Both the position numbers and the translations under genes were made by a program. DNA of 64,000 bases, from assembly GCF_900069005.2 (NCBI RefSeq), contig NZ_LN831279.1, forward strand, positions 758,130 through 822,129, given 5' to 3'. Source of the DNA: Paenibacillus sp. GM2. GTDB lineage: Bacteria > Bacillota > Bacilli > Paenibacillales > Paenibacillaceae. Of this stretch, positions 34,561 through 43,266 are shown piece by piece. Below the pieces are notes generated by a model that saw only the letters and a program-made list of their open reading frames with translations, was not told the origin of the DNA and did not search any database. Each line of letters opens with the position of its first letter. Position 1 is the first letter of the stretch.

Positions 34561-35538
34561 ATGAACCATTTAAAAGGAATCCACCACGTTACAGCGATTA
34601 CGAGCAGTGCGGAGAAGAATTATGAATTTTTCACTTATATTTTAGGGATGCGTCTCGTGAAGAAGACGGTGAACCAGGATGATATTCAGACCTACCACTT
34701 GTTCTTTGCCGATGATAAAGGAAGCGCGGGCACCGATATGACGTTCTTTGACTTCCCGGGGATCGGGCAAGGGGTGCATGGTACCGAAGAGATCTGGAAG
34801 ACATCCTTCCGCGTACCGGATGACGCTGCGTTGAATTATTGGGAGCAACGGTTCAACCGCTTGCAGGTTGAGCATAGCGGCATTGAGGAGTTATTTGGCA
34901 AGAAGACTTTGTCATTCGTGGATTTTGACGATCAGAAGTATATGCTTATCTCGGATGAACATAACGTTGGGATCGGGTCCGGAACTCCTTGGCAGAAAGG
35001 GCCAATTCCGCTTGAGCATGCGATTACCGGCCTTGGGCCGATCTTCGTGCGCGTCAGTGACTTCAAATTTTTCAAAGAAGTGATGGAGAAGGTGTTATTG
35101 TTCAAAGAGATTGCAGAGGAAAATAAACTTCACTTGTTCGAAGTGGGGGAGGGCGGCAATGGCGCCCAAGTTATCGTAGAGCCTAATGATACGCTCCCTC
35201 GTTCCATCCAAGGCTATGGCACGGTTCACCACGCTGCGTTCCGCGTGGAAGACCGTGCGGTGCTGGAAGAATGGATTGAGCGTATGGCCAGCTTCAACTT
35301 CCCGACATCCGGTTACGTTAACCGCCATTTCTTTGAATCGTTGTACGCGCGAGTCGCGCCGCAAATCTTGTTCGAATTCGCTACGGACGGTCCTGGATTC
35401 ATGGGTGACGAGCCATATGAGACATTAGGGGAAATTCTGTCGCTTCCGCCGTTTTTGGAGGGACGCCGCGCACAAATTGAACAACGGGTTCGACCGATTG
35501 ATACGATGCGCAGCGATAAGGAATTTGTAAAGGAATAA
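34561..35538 (+). CDS. Ring-cleaving dioxygenase of the MhqO/MhqE (VOC) family
   Basis: This 325-residue protein has two vicinal-oxygen-chelate repeats (about 5-150 and 155-290). The beginning, HLKGIHHVTAITSSAEKNYEFFTYILGMRLVKKTVNQDD, gives metal-ligand His7/8 region, with a second His in HHAAFRVED near 225 and Glu in FEFATDGPGF near 275. B. subtilis MhqO and MhqE are hydroquinone-specific dioxygenases induced by quinones under MhqR control. RBS AGGAGG precedes ATG 34561. It is a single gene. Confidence 0.9.
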   Translation: MNHLKGIHHVTAITSSAEKNYEFFTYILGMRLVKKTVNQDDIQTYHLFFADDKGSAGTDMTFFDFPGIGQGVHGTEEIWKTSFRVPDDAALNYWEQRFNRLQVEHSGIEELFGKKTLSFVDFDDQKYMLISDEHNVGIGSGTPWQKGPIPLEHAITGLGPIFVRVSDFKFFKEVMEKVLLFKEIAEENKLHLFEVGEGGNGAQVIVEPNDTLPRSIQGYGTVHHAAFRVEDRAVLEEWIERMASFNFPTSGYVNRHFFESLYARVAPQILFEFATDGPGFMGDEPYETLGEILSLPPFLEGRRAQIEQRVRPIDTMRSDKEFVKE

Positions 35539-35561
35539 TCGCATGACGCCCTGAAAATTAA

Positions 35562-35604
35562 AACAAGCGGCAGCTTTGAGTAAATCAGAGCCGCCGCTTG
35601 TTGT
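35562..35604. terminator. Terminator between the dioxygenase and LTA synthase-like genes
   Basis: Arms ACAAGCGGC / GCCGCTTGT flank an inner GCT.TGA/TCA.AGC stem. It lies between convergent genes; the minus side has a T-rich tail (TTTTAATTTTC). Confidence 0.85.
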
Positions 35605-35610
35605 TATAAT

Positions 35611-37620
35611 TCAATCCTTTGTTCGCAGCCATTTGATTAAATCCTCCGTAATCACCCGGTCAGATATAGATAGGCGCTTATTTGCTTCTTCATATGGAAT
35701 CCTGCACTTCTCTACGTCGGCAAGCTTGCGCGTTGCAAGATCATAGCAGGAGCCGTTATCGAAGCGGCTATCGGGGGACGGAATGTAATATAGCTTGCCA
35801 TCTGTGAAAGCGCCGGAGCGAAGCACGACAAAGCGTTCCTGACCGGACAATAGGTTGTTGCCCATCATATAGTAATTTTTGGTCGTGATACCGAGTAAAT
35901 GCAATAATGAAGGCGCCATATCGAGCTGACCCGCAGGCTCGTCGTAAACCGCGGCATGTTGTCCATCAGGCAGATGAATCAATAGCGGAACCTGGTTCAT
36001 GATTTGACTCATATCAAGACCGGTTAAGGATTTGCCGAGAAATTGCTCATAAGGTTCCTTGTCCTGGAGCGAGTTGTCATGATCTCCATAGAAAACAAGG
36101 ATCGTATCGTCCCAAATTCCTTGCTGCTTCATTCCTTCTACCAGCTCGCCCAGCGCTGCATCCACGTAATGGACAGACTGCAGATAGTCGCCAAATATTG
36201 TGCCCTTGAAATCACCGGTATCCAGCTCTTGTATGTTGGCGGGAAGCGTGTAGGGATGATGACTTGATAAAGTAATCAGGAACGAATAGAAGGGATGCGT
36301 TTCCTTGGACATCAGCTCCAGGGATTGGCGGAAGAAGGACTTGTCGCCAAGCGACCAGCCAATGGCCTCATCCATTTTGTAATCCGCTTGGCTGTAGAAA
36401 TGATCATAATTCATCGCTTTATACATATTCAGACGGTTCCAAAAACTGCTTTCATAGGCGTGAAAGGCTCCGGTTTCATAGCCGTAATCCTTCAGAATAC
36501 TGGGCAGTACATCATATTTATGGTCTGGAAAGCGAACAAATACCGATCCAGTAGGCAGCGGGTGCAGAGAGCTTTGCGATGAGAAATCGGCATCCGAGGT
36601 TCTGCCCTGTCCGGTTTGATGATAGAAATTGGAGTAGTACATGCTCTCCTGCATCAGACGATTGAAATTCGGCGTAATCTCCTGATCGCCGATCTTCTTG
36701 CCGATCATGAAATTCATGAAGGCCTCGGCCTGAACGACAATGATATTGCTGTCCCGGTAGGCACCGAAGGTCTCATTTGAAACAACGCGTCCTAATTTTG
36801 CCTGCTCGAACCACTGCTGTAATTCCTGCTGATCTTCAGCGCTAAGCTCCGGCTTGCCGCCAAGATGCTCCTTGGCATAGCGATAGACATCATAGTAATG
36901 GAATCCTAGCAGACCGGTAACATTATAGAGGGAAATATTCCACCAGCCGCCCTCAAATAAACCTGCGGCCCATGTCTTGGTATAATGACGGATGGGGCCG
37001 AGCGTCATAGCGAAACCCAGGATGAATATAATGAGCCCGCTGGCCAATCGGCGGACCAACACGCGTCCCCAAGACGGCTTCTTCGAATATGAATAGGTTC
37101 GAGGCTGAGTATAGAGGGAACCCGATCGCAACGGATTGCGCAGTGTATGTCGCAGTCGCCATCGGCGTATCCCGAAGAATATCCCGGCAATCAACCCCAG
37201 CAGCAGATCAGCGCACAACCAAAGATCGGATGGATGGATAAGCGAGCGGATGCTGTCCCCAAGCTCGCCGACTTGACCCGCCTGCAGCAGAACCGGGATC
37301 GTAATGAAATCACCGAAGTAACGGTAATAGATCAGATCGGCAAAGATGAGGAAGCTAAGGATAAGGTCGAGGATCCAAAGGGCGGCCAAGCGTCCGCGCC
37401 GCGGCAGCCAGAATACCCAGAACGAGATCAGCATGACCGAGCCGATAGCAATCACGTCATCCAGCCGGCTCATATCGATATATCTGGCGTGCAGGTTATT
37501 ATGAAGCAGAACTAGCTTATAGAAGATTAGAAATAAAAAGACGATATAGGCAAAAAAACGGGCACGATACAAGCGTGTTAACAGGGCGCGTGGCCCCCTG
37601 TCCCGTGAATGACTCGGCAT
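35611..37620 (-). CDS. LTA synthase family sulfatase-fold membrane protein
   Basis: The 669-residue protein has five N-terminal membrane segments (about 23-40, 55-72, 80-97, 131-149 and 190-208) and an extracellular sulfatase-fold domain. Motifs: NIIVVQAEAFMNF near 295 with a metal-binding Glu, the nucleophile Thr in GQGRTSDADF near 340, and FYGDHDNSL near 515. LtaS enzymes polymerise glycerophosphate; close relatives (YqgS, YfnI, YvgJ) prime or modify the polymer. Some transmembrane features suggest an LTA synthase or primase, which cannot be told apart here. RBS AAAGGAGG precedes ATG 37620. Confidence 0.9.
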   Translation of the reverse strand: MPSHSRDRGPRALLTRLYRARFFAYIVFLFLIFYKLVLLHNNLHARYIDMSRLDDVIAIGSVMLISFWVFWLPRRGRLAALWILDLILSFLIFADLIYYRYFGDFITIPVLLQAGQVGELGDSIRSLIHPSDLWLCADLLLGLIAGIFFGIRRWRLRHTLRNPLRSGSLYTQPRTYSYSKKPSWGRVLVRRLASGLIIFILGFAMTLGPIRHYTKTWAAGLFEGGWWNISLYNVTGLLGFHYYDVYRYAKEHLGGKPELSAEDQQELQQWFEQAKLGRVVSNETFGAYRDSNIIVVQAEAFMNFMIGKKIGDQEITPNFNRLMQESMYYSNFYHQTGQGRTSDADFSSQSSLHPLPTGSVFVRFPDHKYDVLPSILKDYGYETGAFHAYESSFWNRLNMYKAMNYDHFYSQADYKMDEAIGWSLGDKSFFRQSLELMSKETHPFYSFLITLSSHHPYTLPANIQELDTGDFKGTIFGDYLQSVHYVDAALGELVEGMKQQGIWDDTILVFYGDHDNSLQDKEPYEQFLGKSLTGLDMSQIMNQVPLLIHLPDGQHAAVYDEPAGQLDMAPSLLHLLGITTKNYYMMGNNLLSGQERFVVLRSGAFTDGKLYYIPSPDSRFDNGSCYDLATRKLADVEKCRIPYEEANKRLSISDRVITEDLIKWLRTKD

Positions 37621-37690
37621 GAAATGCCAGCCTCCTTTCTAAATCGAACAAGCGGCCGCAGCAGCGTTGTCCGATCCATATTTAACAAGG

Positions 37691-37727
37691 AAAACCCTTC
37701 CCCCAGATTAATGTCTGGGTGGAAGGG
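37691..37727 (-). terminator. Terminator of the RNA methyltransferase gene
   Basis: Reading the minus strand, CCCTTCCACCCAGA / TCTGGGGGAAGGG is followed by TTTT. The stop codon of the methyltransferase gene (37708) lies inside the hairpin. Confidence 0.8.
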
Positions 37728-38853
37728 GGCCGAGGTATTGCAGGTATTGGCACTCGATCCGACCGTTGAACAGCTTGCGGCGCTTGTCCGCCTTGCGGCC
37801 AAACTCATGCTCGAATTGCTTGGTCGGGGTAATCGCGAAGAAGGACCATGTCGGATGTTCCGCGCAAATTCGGCCGAGCTGGGAAATCAAGCGGCGGATT
37901 TCTTTCTCCTCCCCAATCCGTTCGCCGTAAGGAGGGTTCGTGATCATACATCCATAGTCGCCTTGAAGCTCGATCCTCGCCGCGGGAAGCCCCTGGAAAG
38001 TGACCTCTTTGGCAAGTCCAGCACTTTTGGCCGCCGCTTGGGCTACTTCAATCGCTTTCGGATCGATATCACTGCCGCTGATATTCAGCGGAATGTCATC
38101 GCGTACCAAGTCGATCGCTTCGTCCCGGGCGTCCTGCCACAGCTCCTGCGGAATGGCCGGCCAATTCTCTGAATTGAACGAGCGACGTAGTCCGGGAGCG
38201 ATATTCCAGGCGATCATTGCCGCTTCAATCGGCAGCGTTCCTGATCCGCAGCAAGGATCATAGAAGGGGCGAGCCGGATTCTGATTCCAACGGCTGAGCA
38301 GAATAAGAGCTGCCGCCATCGTCTCCTTGAGGGGAGCTTCTGTAATCAGCTTGCGGTAACCGCGTTTATGCAGCGCAGGTCCCGTCGTGTCCAATGTCAA
38401 CAGTGCAATATCATTTAGCAGGTTAACCTCAATCACATAACGGGGTCCATTCTCCTGGAACCATTCCGTGTGGTAGGATTGCTTCAGCTTCTCGACGATC
38501 GCTTTCTTGACGATGCCTTGGCTGGCAGGGACGCTGCTCAGCTGCGATTTATGGGATCTGCCCTCTACCGGGAATTCTCCATGCGCGGGAATCCAGTCCT
38601 GCCAAGGCAATGCCTTCGTGCCTTCGAACAATTCGTCAAAGGTGCGGGCCGGAAATTCTCCCATCTTGATGAGTACGCGGTCCGAGGTGCGCAGCCAGAG
38701 GTTGCAGCGGCAGATATCGATCAGGTCGCCTTTAAAAGTGACGCGCCCGTTCTCTACCTTCGTATCGGTGTAGCCCAAGTCTTTTAACTCGCGTGCCACG
38801 ACGGCTTCCAGTCCCATCGGTGCAGTTGCGATCAATTCTAATTGTCTCGACAT
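37708..38853 (-). CDS. THUMP-domain class I RNA methyltransferase (RlmL/YpsC-like)
   Basis: The 381-residue protein has an N-terminal THUMP domain (residues ~45-155) and a Rossmann methyltransferase domain. The motifs DPCCGSGTLPIEAAMIAWNIAPG (about 192) and TNPPYGERIGEEKE (about 303, the N(D)PPY motif for amino-N methylation) are clear. B. subtilis YpsC/E. coli RlmL N-terminal half methylate guanine-N2 of 23S rRNA, and the same is expected here. ATG 38853. It is single, divergent from the O-methyltransferase gene. Confidence 0.92.
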   Translation of the reverse strand: MSRQLELIATAPMGLEAVVARELKDLGYTDTKVENGRVTFKGDLIDICRCNLWLRTSDRVLIKMGEFPARTFDELFEGTKALPWQDWIPAHGEFPVEGRSHKSQLSSVPASQGIVKKAIVEKLKQSYHTEWFQENGPRYVIEVNLLNDIALLTLDTTGPALHKRGYRKLITEAPLKETMAAALILLSRWNQNPARPFYDPCCGSGTLPIEAAMIAWNIAPGLRRSFNSENWPAIPQELWQDARDEAIDLVRDDIPLNISGSDIDPKAIEVAQAAAKSAGLAKEVTFQGLPAARIELQGDYGCMITNPPYGERIGEEKEIRRLISQLGRICAEHPTWSFFAITPTKQFEHEFGRKADKRRKLFNGRIECQYLQYLGPLPPRH

Positions 38854-39019
38854 TCTCGTTAATCAACTCCGTATAAAGCTTGTAATTCCTGAACTATTTC
38901 TTGTAGGAAATGTGCAAAAACCATACAATTCAGTATAGGACAATGTCTCTCAAGTTACAAACTATTGTTGTCTGATAACAGCAATTTAACCTAGTTCGTT
39001 CAGAAGGGAGTGTGGATAT

Positions 39020-39649
39020 ATGATTACGCCTGAGCAGTACGGCGATGAATTGTATGCGGAAGACGAGGTATTAAGCAGAGTCACGCGTTCGCTTGAGGAA
39101 CACGGAATTCAGGATGTCTCGATTGCGCCTGGCTATGGCAGGTTGCTGACTTTGCTGGCGAAGCTGGGCGGTGCGAAGCATGCGTTGGAGATCGGTGCCC
39201 TTGGCGGTTATAGCGGAATATGTCTGGCGAGAGGGCTTGGAGCAGATGGGCGTCTGGTGTCGCTGGAGATTAGCGAGGAGAATGCCAAGCTGGCTGGAAG
39301 CAATATGGAGATAGCCGGATATCGTCAAATAGCGGAATATATGGTTGGGCCCGCACTGGACAGTTTGGAGGTTCTGAAGCAGCGTGGAGAGAAGTTCGAT
39401 TTTTTCCTGATCGATGCGGACAAAGGGAATTACCCGGCTTATCTCGAGTATGCAATTTCGCTGGCGTCACCGGGAGCGCTCATTGCCGGAGACAATACCC
39501 TGCTTAGAGGGAGAACGCTAAATACCGACAAGAACGGACCTTCGGTGATGGCCATGCGGAAATTTAATGAGCTGATCGCAACGGATGAACGCTTGATCAG
39601 CACGATGCTGCCGGCCTATGACGGCCTGGCGCTGGCGCTGGTGAAATAA
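39020..39649 (+). CDS. SAM-dependent O-methyltransferase (family 3)
   Basis: The 209-residue protein matches the CCoAOMT/COMT-like family: LEIGALGGYSGICLARGLGADGRLVSLEISEENAKLA (SAM-binding glycine loop and acidic residue) near residues 55-92, FDFFLIDADKGNYPAYLEYA near 125 with the metal-binding Asp, and GDNTLLRG near 155. Natural substrate is unknown; catechol-like compounds are typical. The stop is only three bases from the stop of the convergent MFS gene. Confidence 0.9.
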   Translation: MITPEQYGDELYAEDEVLSRVTRSLEEHGIQDVSIAPGYGRLLTLLAKLGGAKHALEIGALGGYSGICLARGLGADGRLVSLEISEENAKLAGSNMEIAGYRQIAEYMVGPALDSLEVLKQRGEKFDFFLIDADKGNYPAYLEYAISLASPGALIAGDNTLLRGRTLNTDKNGPSVMAMRKFNELIATDERLISTMLPAYDGLALALVK

Positions 39650-39652
39650 TCT

Positions 39653-40906
39653 CTATGCATGAGCCTTCGGCTTGGAATACAGCTTGGTTCTCACCCAGAG
39701 GGTATTCAACAGCAATAAAATACCGGAAATAATAAATAGCCCTTCAATGCCAATGAAGCCGGACAAAGTACCTCCGATCAGAGCGCCGAACATGTTGCCC
39801 AGAGCCAACGTACTGCTGTTGAAGCCAAAGGCCCGGCTCTCCATTCCGTCGGGGGTATAGAACCGGATCAGAGCGTTTACGCTCGGCAGAAGTCCTCCCA
39901 TGAAGATACCCATCAGGAAGCGTACGATGACCAACTGCCAGACGCTCTGCACAAAGGCTTGAGGAATCAGCATCGCCGCGGCGCCAATCAGACAGAACGT
40001 CAATATGCGGTGTGCCCCGATCTTATCGCTGACCCGACCGAGTATCGGCGAGGTGATCATATTGGACATCCCGGTTACCGCGCTGACGAAGCCCGCCCAG
40101 AACGAGGCGTTCACCACGGTTCCATGTAGTTTCTCTACATATAGCGGCAGTAAAGTCATCGGGCTGATCATGGCGAACTGCAGCAGAAATGTTACAGCAA
40201 ATAGAGCGGTTAGCTGCTGTGTCTTCGTTAATTCGCGCAGGCCTGCAAGCACGGAAATTTGCGGTGCTTGGGCCGCAGCTTCTTTATTGAAATTTTCGCG
40301 CACGAACAGCAGGCAAGCCAGAGAGGCAAGGAATAACAAGCTGCCGGTAATATAGAAAATCGGGCGGAATCCCACCCAATCGGCCAAAAGTCCGCCAATC
40401 AGCGGGCCAAGAATCGTACCTGCTACATTGCCGGACTGGATCGTTCCCATTGCGAAGCCCATTCTCTCCTTTGGCGCCGTTCCGGATATGAGCGATACCG
40501 CAGCCGGATTGAAGCCGGAGATCGTGCCGTTGAGCAGCCGGAGCAGGAGCAGATGCCAGGGCTGAGTAGCCAAGCCCATAAGGGCAATAACGATGGACAT
40601 GCCGAATCCGGAGCGAAGGAGCATGACTTTTCTTCCATATTTATCAGCCAGCTTGCCCCACACCGGCTGAAAGATGAAGGAGGTCGCAAAGTTGGCTGCA
40701 AAGATGCTTCCGGCCCATAAGCCGATCGCATGCTCTCCGTGAACATTCAGATCTCTGGATAGGTAGAGAGACAGAAACGGAGTGATCATGGTCATTCCGG
40801 CATTAACGAGGAATGATCCAACCCAAAGCACAATGAGGTTTAATTTCCAGGTTTTCAGTTGTGCTTCACTTCCTTTCTGACTGTATTCTGGGTGTAATAA
40901 GATCAT
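39653..40906 (-). CDS. MFS multidrug-type exporter
   Basis: The membrane protein (417 residues from ATG 40906) has about 12 hydrophobic segments. The inter-helix motif GKLADKYGRKVMLLRS (near 80) is the MFS motif A, and the sequence resembles the multidrug/DHA1 exporters of Bacilli. The start is uncertain: AAAGGAAG (40869-40876) lies ten bases upstream of an in-frame CTG at 40858 (LKTWKLNLIVLWVGSFLV), which is where family members usually begin, whereas the ATG at 40906 lacks an RBS. Drug substrates are not predictable. It is convergent with the O-methyltransferase gene. Confidence 0.88.
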   Translation of the reverse strand: MILLHPEYSQKGSEAQLKTWKLNLIVLWVGSFLVNAGMTMITPFLSLYLSRDLNVHGEHAIGLWAGSIFAANFATSFIFQPVWGKLADKYGRKVMLLRSGFGMSIVIALMGLATQPWHLLLLRLLNGTISGFNPAAVSLISGTAPKERMGFAMGTIQSGNVAGTILGPLIGGLLADWVGFRPIFYITGSLLFLASLACLLFVRENFNKEAAAQAPQISVLAGLRELTKTQQLTALFAVTFLLQFAMISPMTLLPLYVEKLHGTVVNASFWAGFVSAVTGMSNMITSPILGRVSDKIGAHRILTFCLIGAAAMLIPQAFVQSVWQLVIVRFLMGIFMGGLLPSVNALIRFYTPDGMESRAFGFNSSTLALGNMFGALIGGTLSGFIGIEGLFIISGILLLLNTLWVRTKLYSKPKAHA

Positions 40907-41068
40907 GAGCCCCAAAAGATTGTTTATCTAGTATACCACAATTGTCCAAAATCATCGGAGCAGTTGTCATATGATTGTCATGAGTTTTCCGAGTGTGATA
41001 GTTGTTACATCTAGGGAAAGAAGTCATAATGTATAATATAGAATTTTGATAATAGGAGGAGAAGTTGG

Positions 41069-42118
41069 TTGGCATATAACGATCGGTTTATTCGCGCATG
41101 CCGCAGGCAGGAGATCGATACGCTTCCCGTCTGGTACATGCGACAAGCAGGCAGGTATGACCCGGAATATCGCAAGATCAAAGAGAAGTACAGCTTGCTG
41201 GAGATTTGCCGTCAACCGGAGCTTGCCGCGGAGGTAACGATGATGCCAGTGCGCAAGCTTGGCGTGGATGCGGCTATTTTGTATTCGGATATTATGAACC
41301 CGGTTGCATCGTTGGGTATCGATTTTGATATCGTCAAGAATATTGGGCCGGTCATTGACAATCCGATTCGTTCAGAAGCGGATATCGACCGTCTGACTCC
41401 GATTGATGTCGAGCGTGATCTATCCCATATTTTAGAGACAATACGGATCCTTGACCGGGAGCTGGAGGTCCCGCTTATTACTTTTGCCGGGGCTCCATTT
41501 ACGATTGCCAGCTACTTGATTGAAGGGCGTCCGTCCAAGAGCTACATACGTACCAAAAGTATGATGTATGGCGAGCCTGAGCTATGGGACAAGCTGATGT
41601 ATAAGCTTGGAGATATGGTCATCGCCTATTTGAGAGCACATATTAATAATGGCGGCAAAGCGTTCCAGTTGTTTGATAGCTGGGTTGGCGCGCTGGCCAG
41701 ACGGGATTTTGAACGATATGTATTGCCTACTATCACTCGTATTTTTGCCGAACTGTCCGATCTGGAGGTTCCAAAGATTTATTTTCCGGGCGTAAGTTCG
41801 GGGGAATTGCTGCCGGCTCTGACCGAGCTTCAGGCGGATGTAATTGGTCTTGACTGGCGCATATCAATTGAAGAGGGAAGACGCAGAACCGGAAGGAATT
41901 TTGCTGTACAAGGCAATTTGGATCCGTATGTTCTTACTGCGCCTATGCCTGTGATCAAGCAGTATGCCAAGGATATTATCGACCAGGGCATTCAGCAGCC
42001 GGGGTTTGTATTCAATCTCGGACACGGACTATTTCCTGAGGCATCGTTGGATAAGCTGCGGGAATTGACGGAATATGTACATGAATACTCACACCAGGCT
42101 ATTGCCCAGCAAGAATAG
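41069..42118 (+). CDS. hemE: Uroporphyrinogen decarboxylase
   Basis: HemE decarboxylates the four acetate side chains of uroporphyrinogen III in haem synthesis. The 349-residue protein shows the N-terminal motif PVWYMRQAGRYDPEYR (with catalytic Arg) and the LYSDIMNP and GAPFTIASYLIEG motifs. The start is TTG 41069, eight bases after AGGAGG. It is followed by hemH 41 bases later. This is the usual hemEH order. Confidence 0.96.
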   Translation: MAYNDRFIRACRRQEIDTLPVWYMRQAGRYDPEYRKIKEKYSLLEICRQPELAAEVTMMPVRKLGVDAAILYSDIMNPVASLGIDFDIVKNIGPVIDNPIRSEADIDRLTPIDVERDLSHILETIRILDRELEVPLITFAGAPFTIASYLIEGRPSKSYIRTKSMMYGEPELWDKLMYKLGDMVIAYLRAHINNGGKAFQLFDSWVGALARRDFERYVLPTITRIFAELSDLEVPKIYFPGVSSGELLPALTELQADVIGLDWRISIEEGRRRTGRNFAVQGNLDPYVLTAPMPVIKQYAKDIIDQGIQQPGFVFNLGHGLFPEASLDKLRELTEYVHEYSHQAIAQQE

Positions 42119-42159
42119 ATATTGGCTGTCTCAATTTAATGGATGAGGTGAACAAAAGC

Positions 42160-43104
42160 GTGAGTACAAAAATCGGCGTATTGGTGATGTCTTATGGCAC
42201 ACCGGAAAGTATGGATCAAGTAGAGACTTATTACACACATATACGGCGCGGGCATCCCCCGACTCCGGAGCAGCTTCAGGAACTGACAGAACGTTATGAG
42301 GCAATTGTTGGCGGCGTGTTCCCCCTGCGTGCGAATACAGATAAGCAGGTAGCCGCCTTGCAGGAGACGCTGGCTCAGCTGAACCAAGGTTCGGATCAGC
42401 AATTTGTCTGTTATCAGGGATTGAAGCATGCCCGTCCTTTTATCGAGGATGGCGTAGAGCAAATGGCTCGCGATGGTATTAAGCAGGCGGTCGGCATTGT
42501 ACTCGCTCCGCATTATTCGGTGATGAGCATTGGCGGGTATATTAAGCGGGCTGAGGAGAAGGCGGCTGAGCTGGGCGTAAAGATGAGTTTCGTACATAGT
42601 TATCATCTGCATCCGAAGCTGATTAAGGCGTTCGCAGACCGGGTGTGTGCCAAGCTGGATCAGTTCAAAGAAGGCGGCGCTGACCGGGATCAGGTTAAAG
42701 TATTGTTCAGCGCGCATAGTCTGCCTGAACGCATCCTGAAGATGGGAGATCCGTATCAGGATCAACTGTTGGAGACAGCGGGGGCCGTAGCAGCGGAAGC
42801 CGGCGTGAATAACTGGCAATTCACATGGCAGAGTGCGGGTCGTACAGCCGATCCATGGCTGGGGCCTGACATTCTCGATACGCTTCGCAGCTTAAGCCAA
42901 GAACAGGTAGAGGATATTCTTGTGGCTCCGGTAGGATTCGTATCGGATCACCTGGAAGTGTTATATGATCTTGATATTGAAGCGAAGACGATTGCCAAGG
43001 AGTTGGATATGCGCCTCGAGCGTATCGAATCTTTGGGAACCGATCCGCTTTATATGGAGACGTTGGCTGAGTGCGTGATGAAACAAGCAACAGATTTGAA
43101 ATAG
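42160..43104 (+). CDS. hemH: Ferrochelatase (coproporphyrin ferrochelatase type)
   Basis: HemH inserts iron into the porphyrin. The 314-residue protein starts with IGVLVMSYGTPESMDQVETYYTHIRRGHPP and has HSLPERILKMGDPYQDQL near 175 with the metal-site His and GFVSDHLEVLYDLDIEA with catalytic Glu near 265. In Bacillota this enzyme usually acts on coproporphyrin III. I choose GTG 42160, which has GAGGTGA eight bases before it; the ATG at 42139 has no RBS. No hemY follows, unlike the common hemEHY operon. Confidence 0.95.
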   Translation: MSTKIGVLVMSYGTPESMDQVETYYTHIRRGHPPTPEQLQELTERYEAIVGGVFPLRANTDKQVAALQETLAQLNQGSDQQFVCYQGLKHARPFIEDGVEQMARDGIKQAVGIVLAPHYSVMSIGGYIKRAEEKAAELGVKMSFVHSYHLHPKLIKAFADRVCAKLDQFKEGGADRDQVKVLFSAHSLPERILKMGDPYQDQLLETAGAVAAEAGVNNWQFTWQSAGRTADPWLGPDILDTLRSLSQEQVEDILVAPVGFVSDHLEVLYDLDIEAKTIAKELDMRLERIESLGTDPLYMETLAECVMKQATDLK

Positions 43105-43158
43105 ATTCCTAAATCTATTGCCAAAGTAGTTTCATTAATGTAACAAACGTGAAATTAT

Positions 43159-43200
43159 GAACCCTTCCCTGTAAAATAGGCGAAGGGTTCTATTTATTTG
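43159..43200 (+). terminator. Terminator of the hemEH operon
   Basis: Arms GAACCCTTC / GAAGGGTTC with a 14-base loop and a T-rich tail. Confidence 0.85.
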
Positions 43201-43266
43201 TAGTGCCCTGATATAATAAAATCAATGATGTCTTGAACAAATCATGTTTTCAAAGGAGTCTCATGG

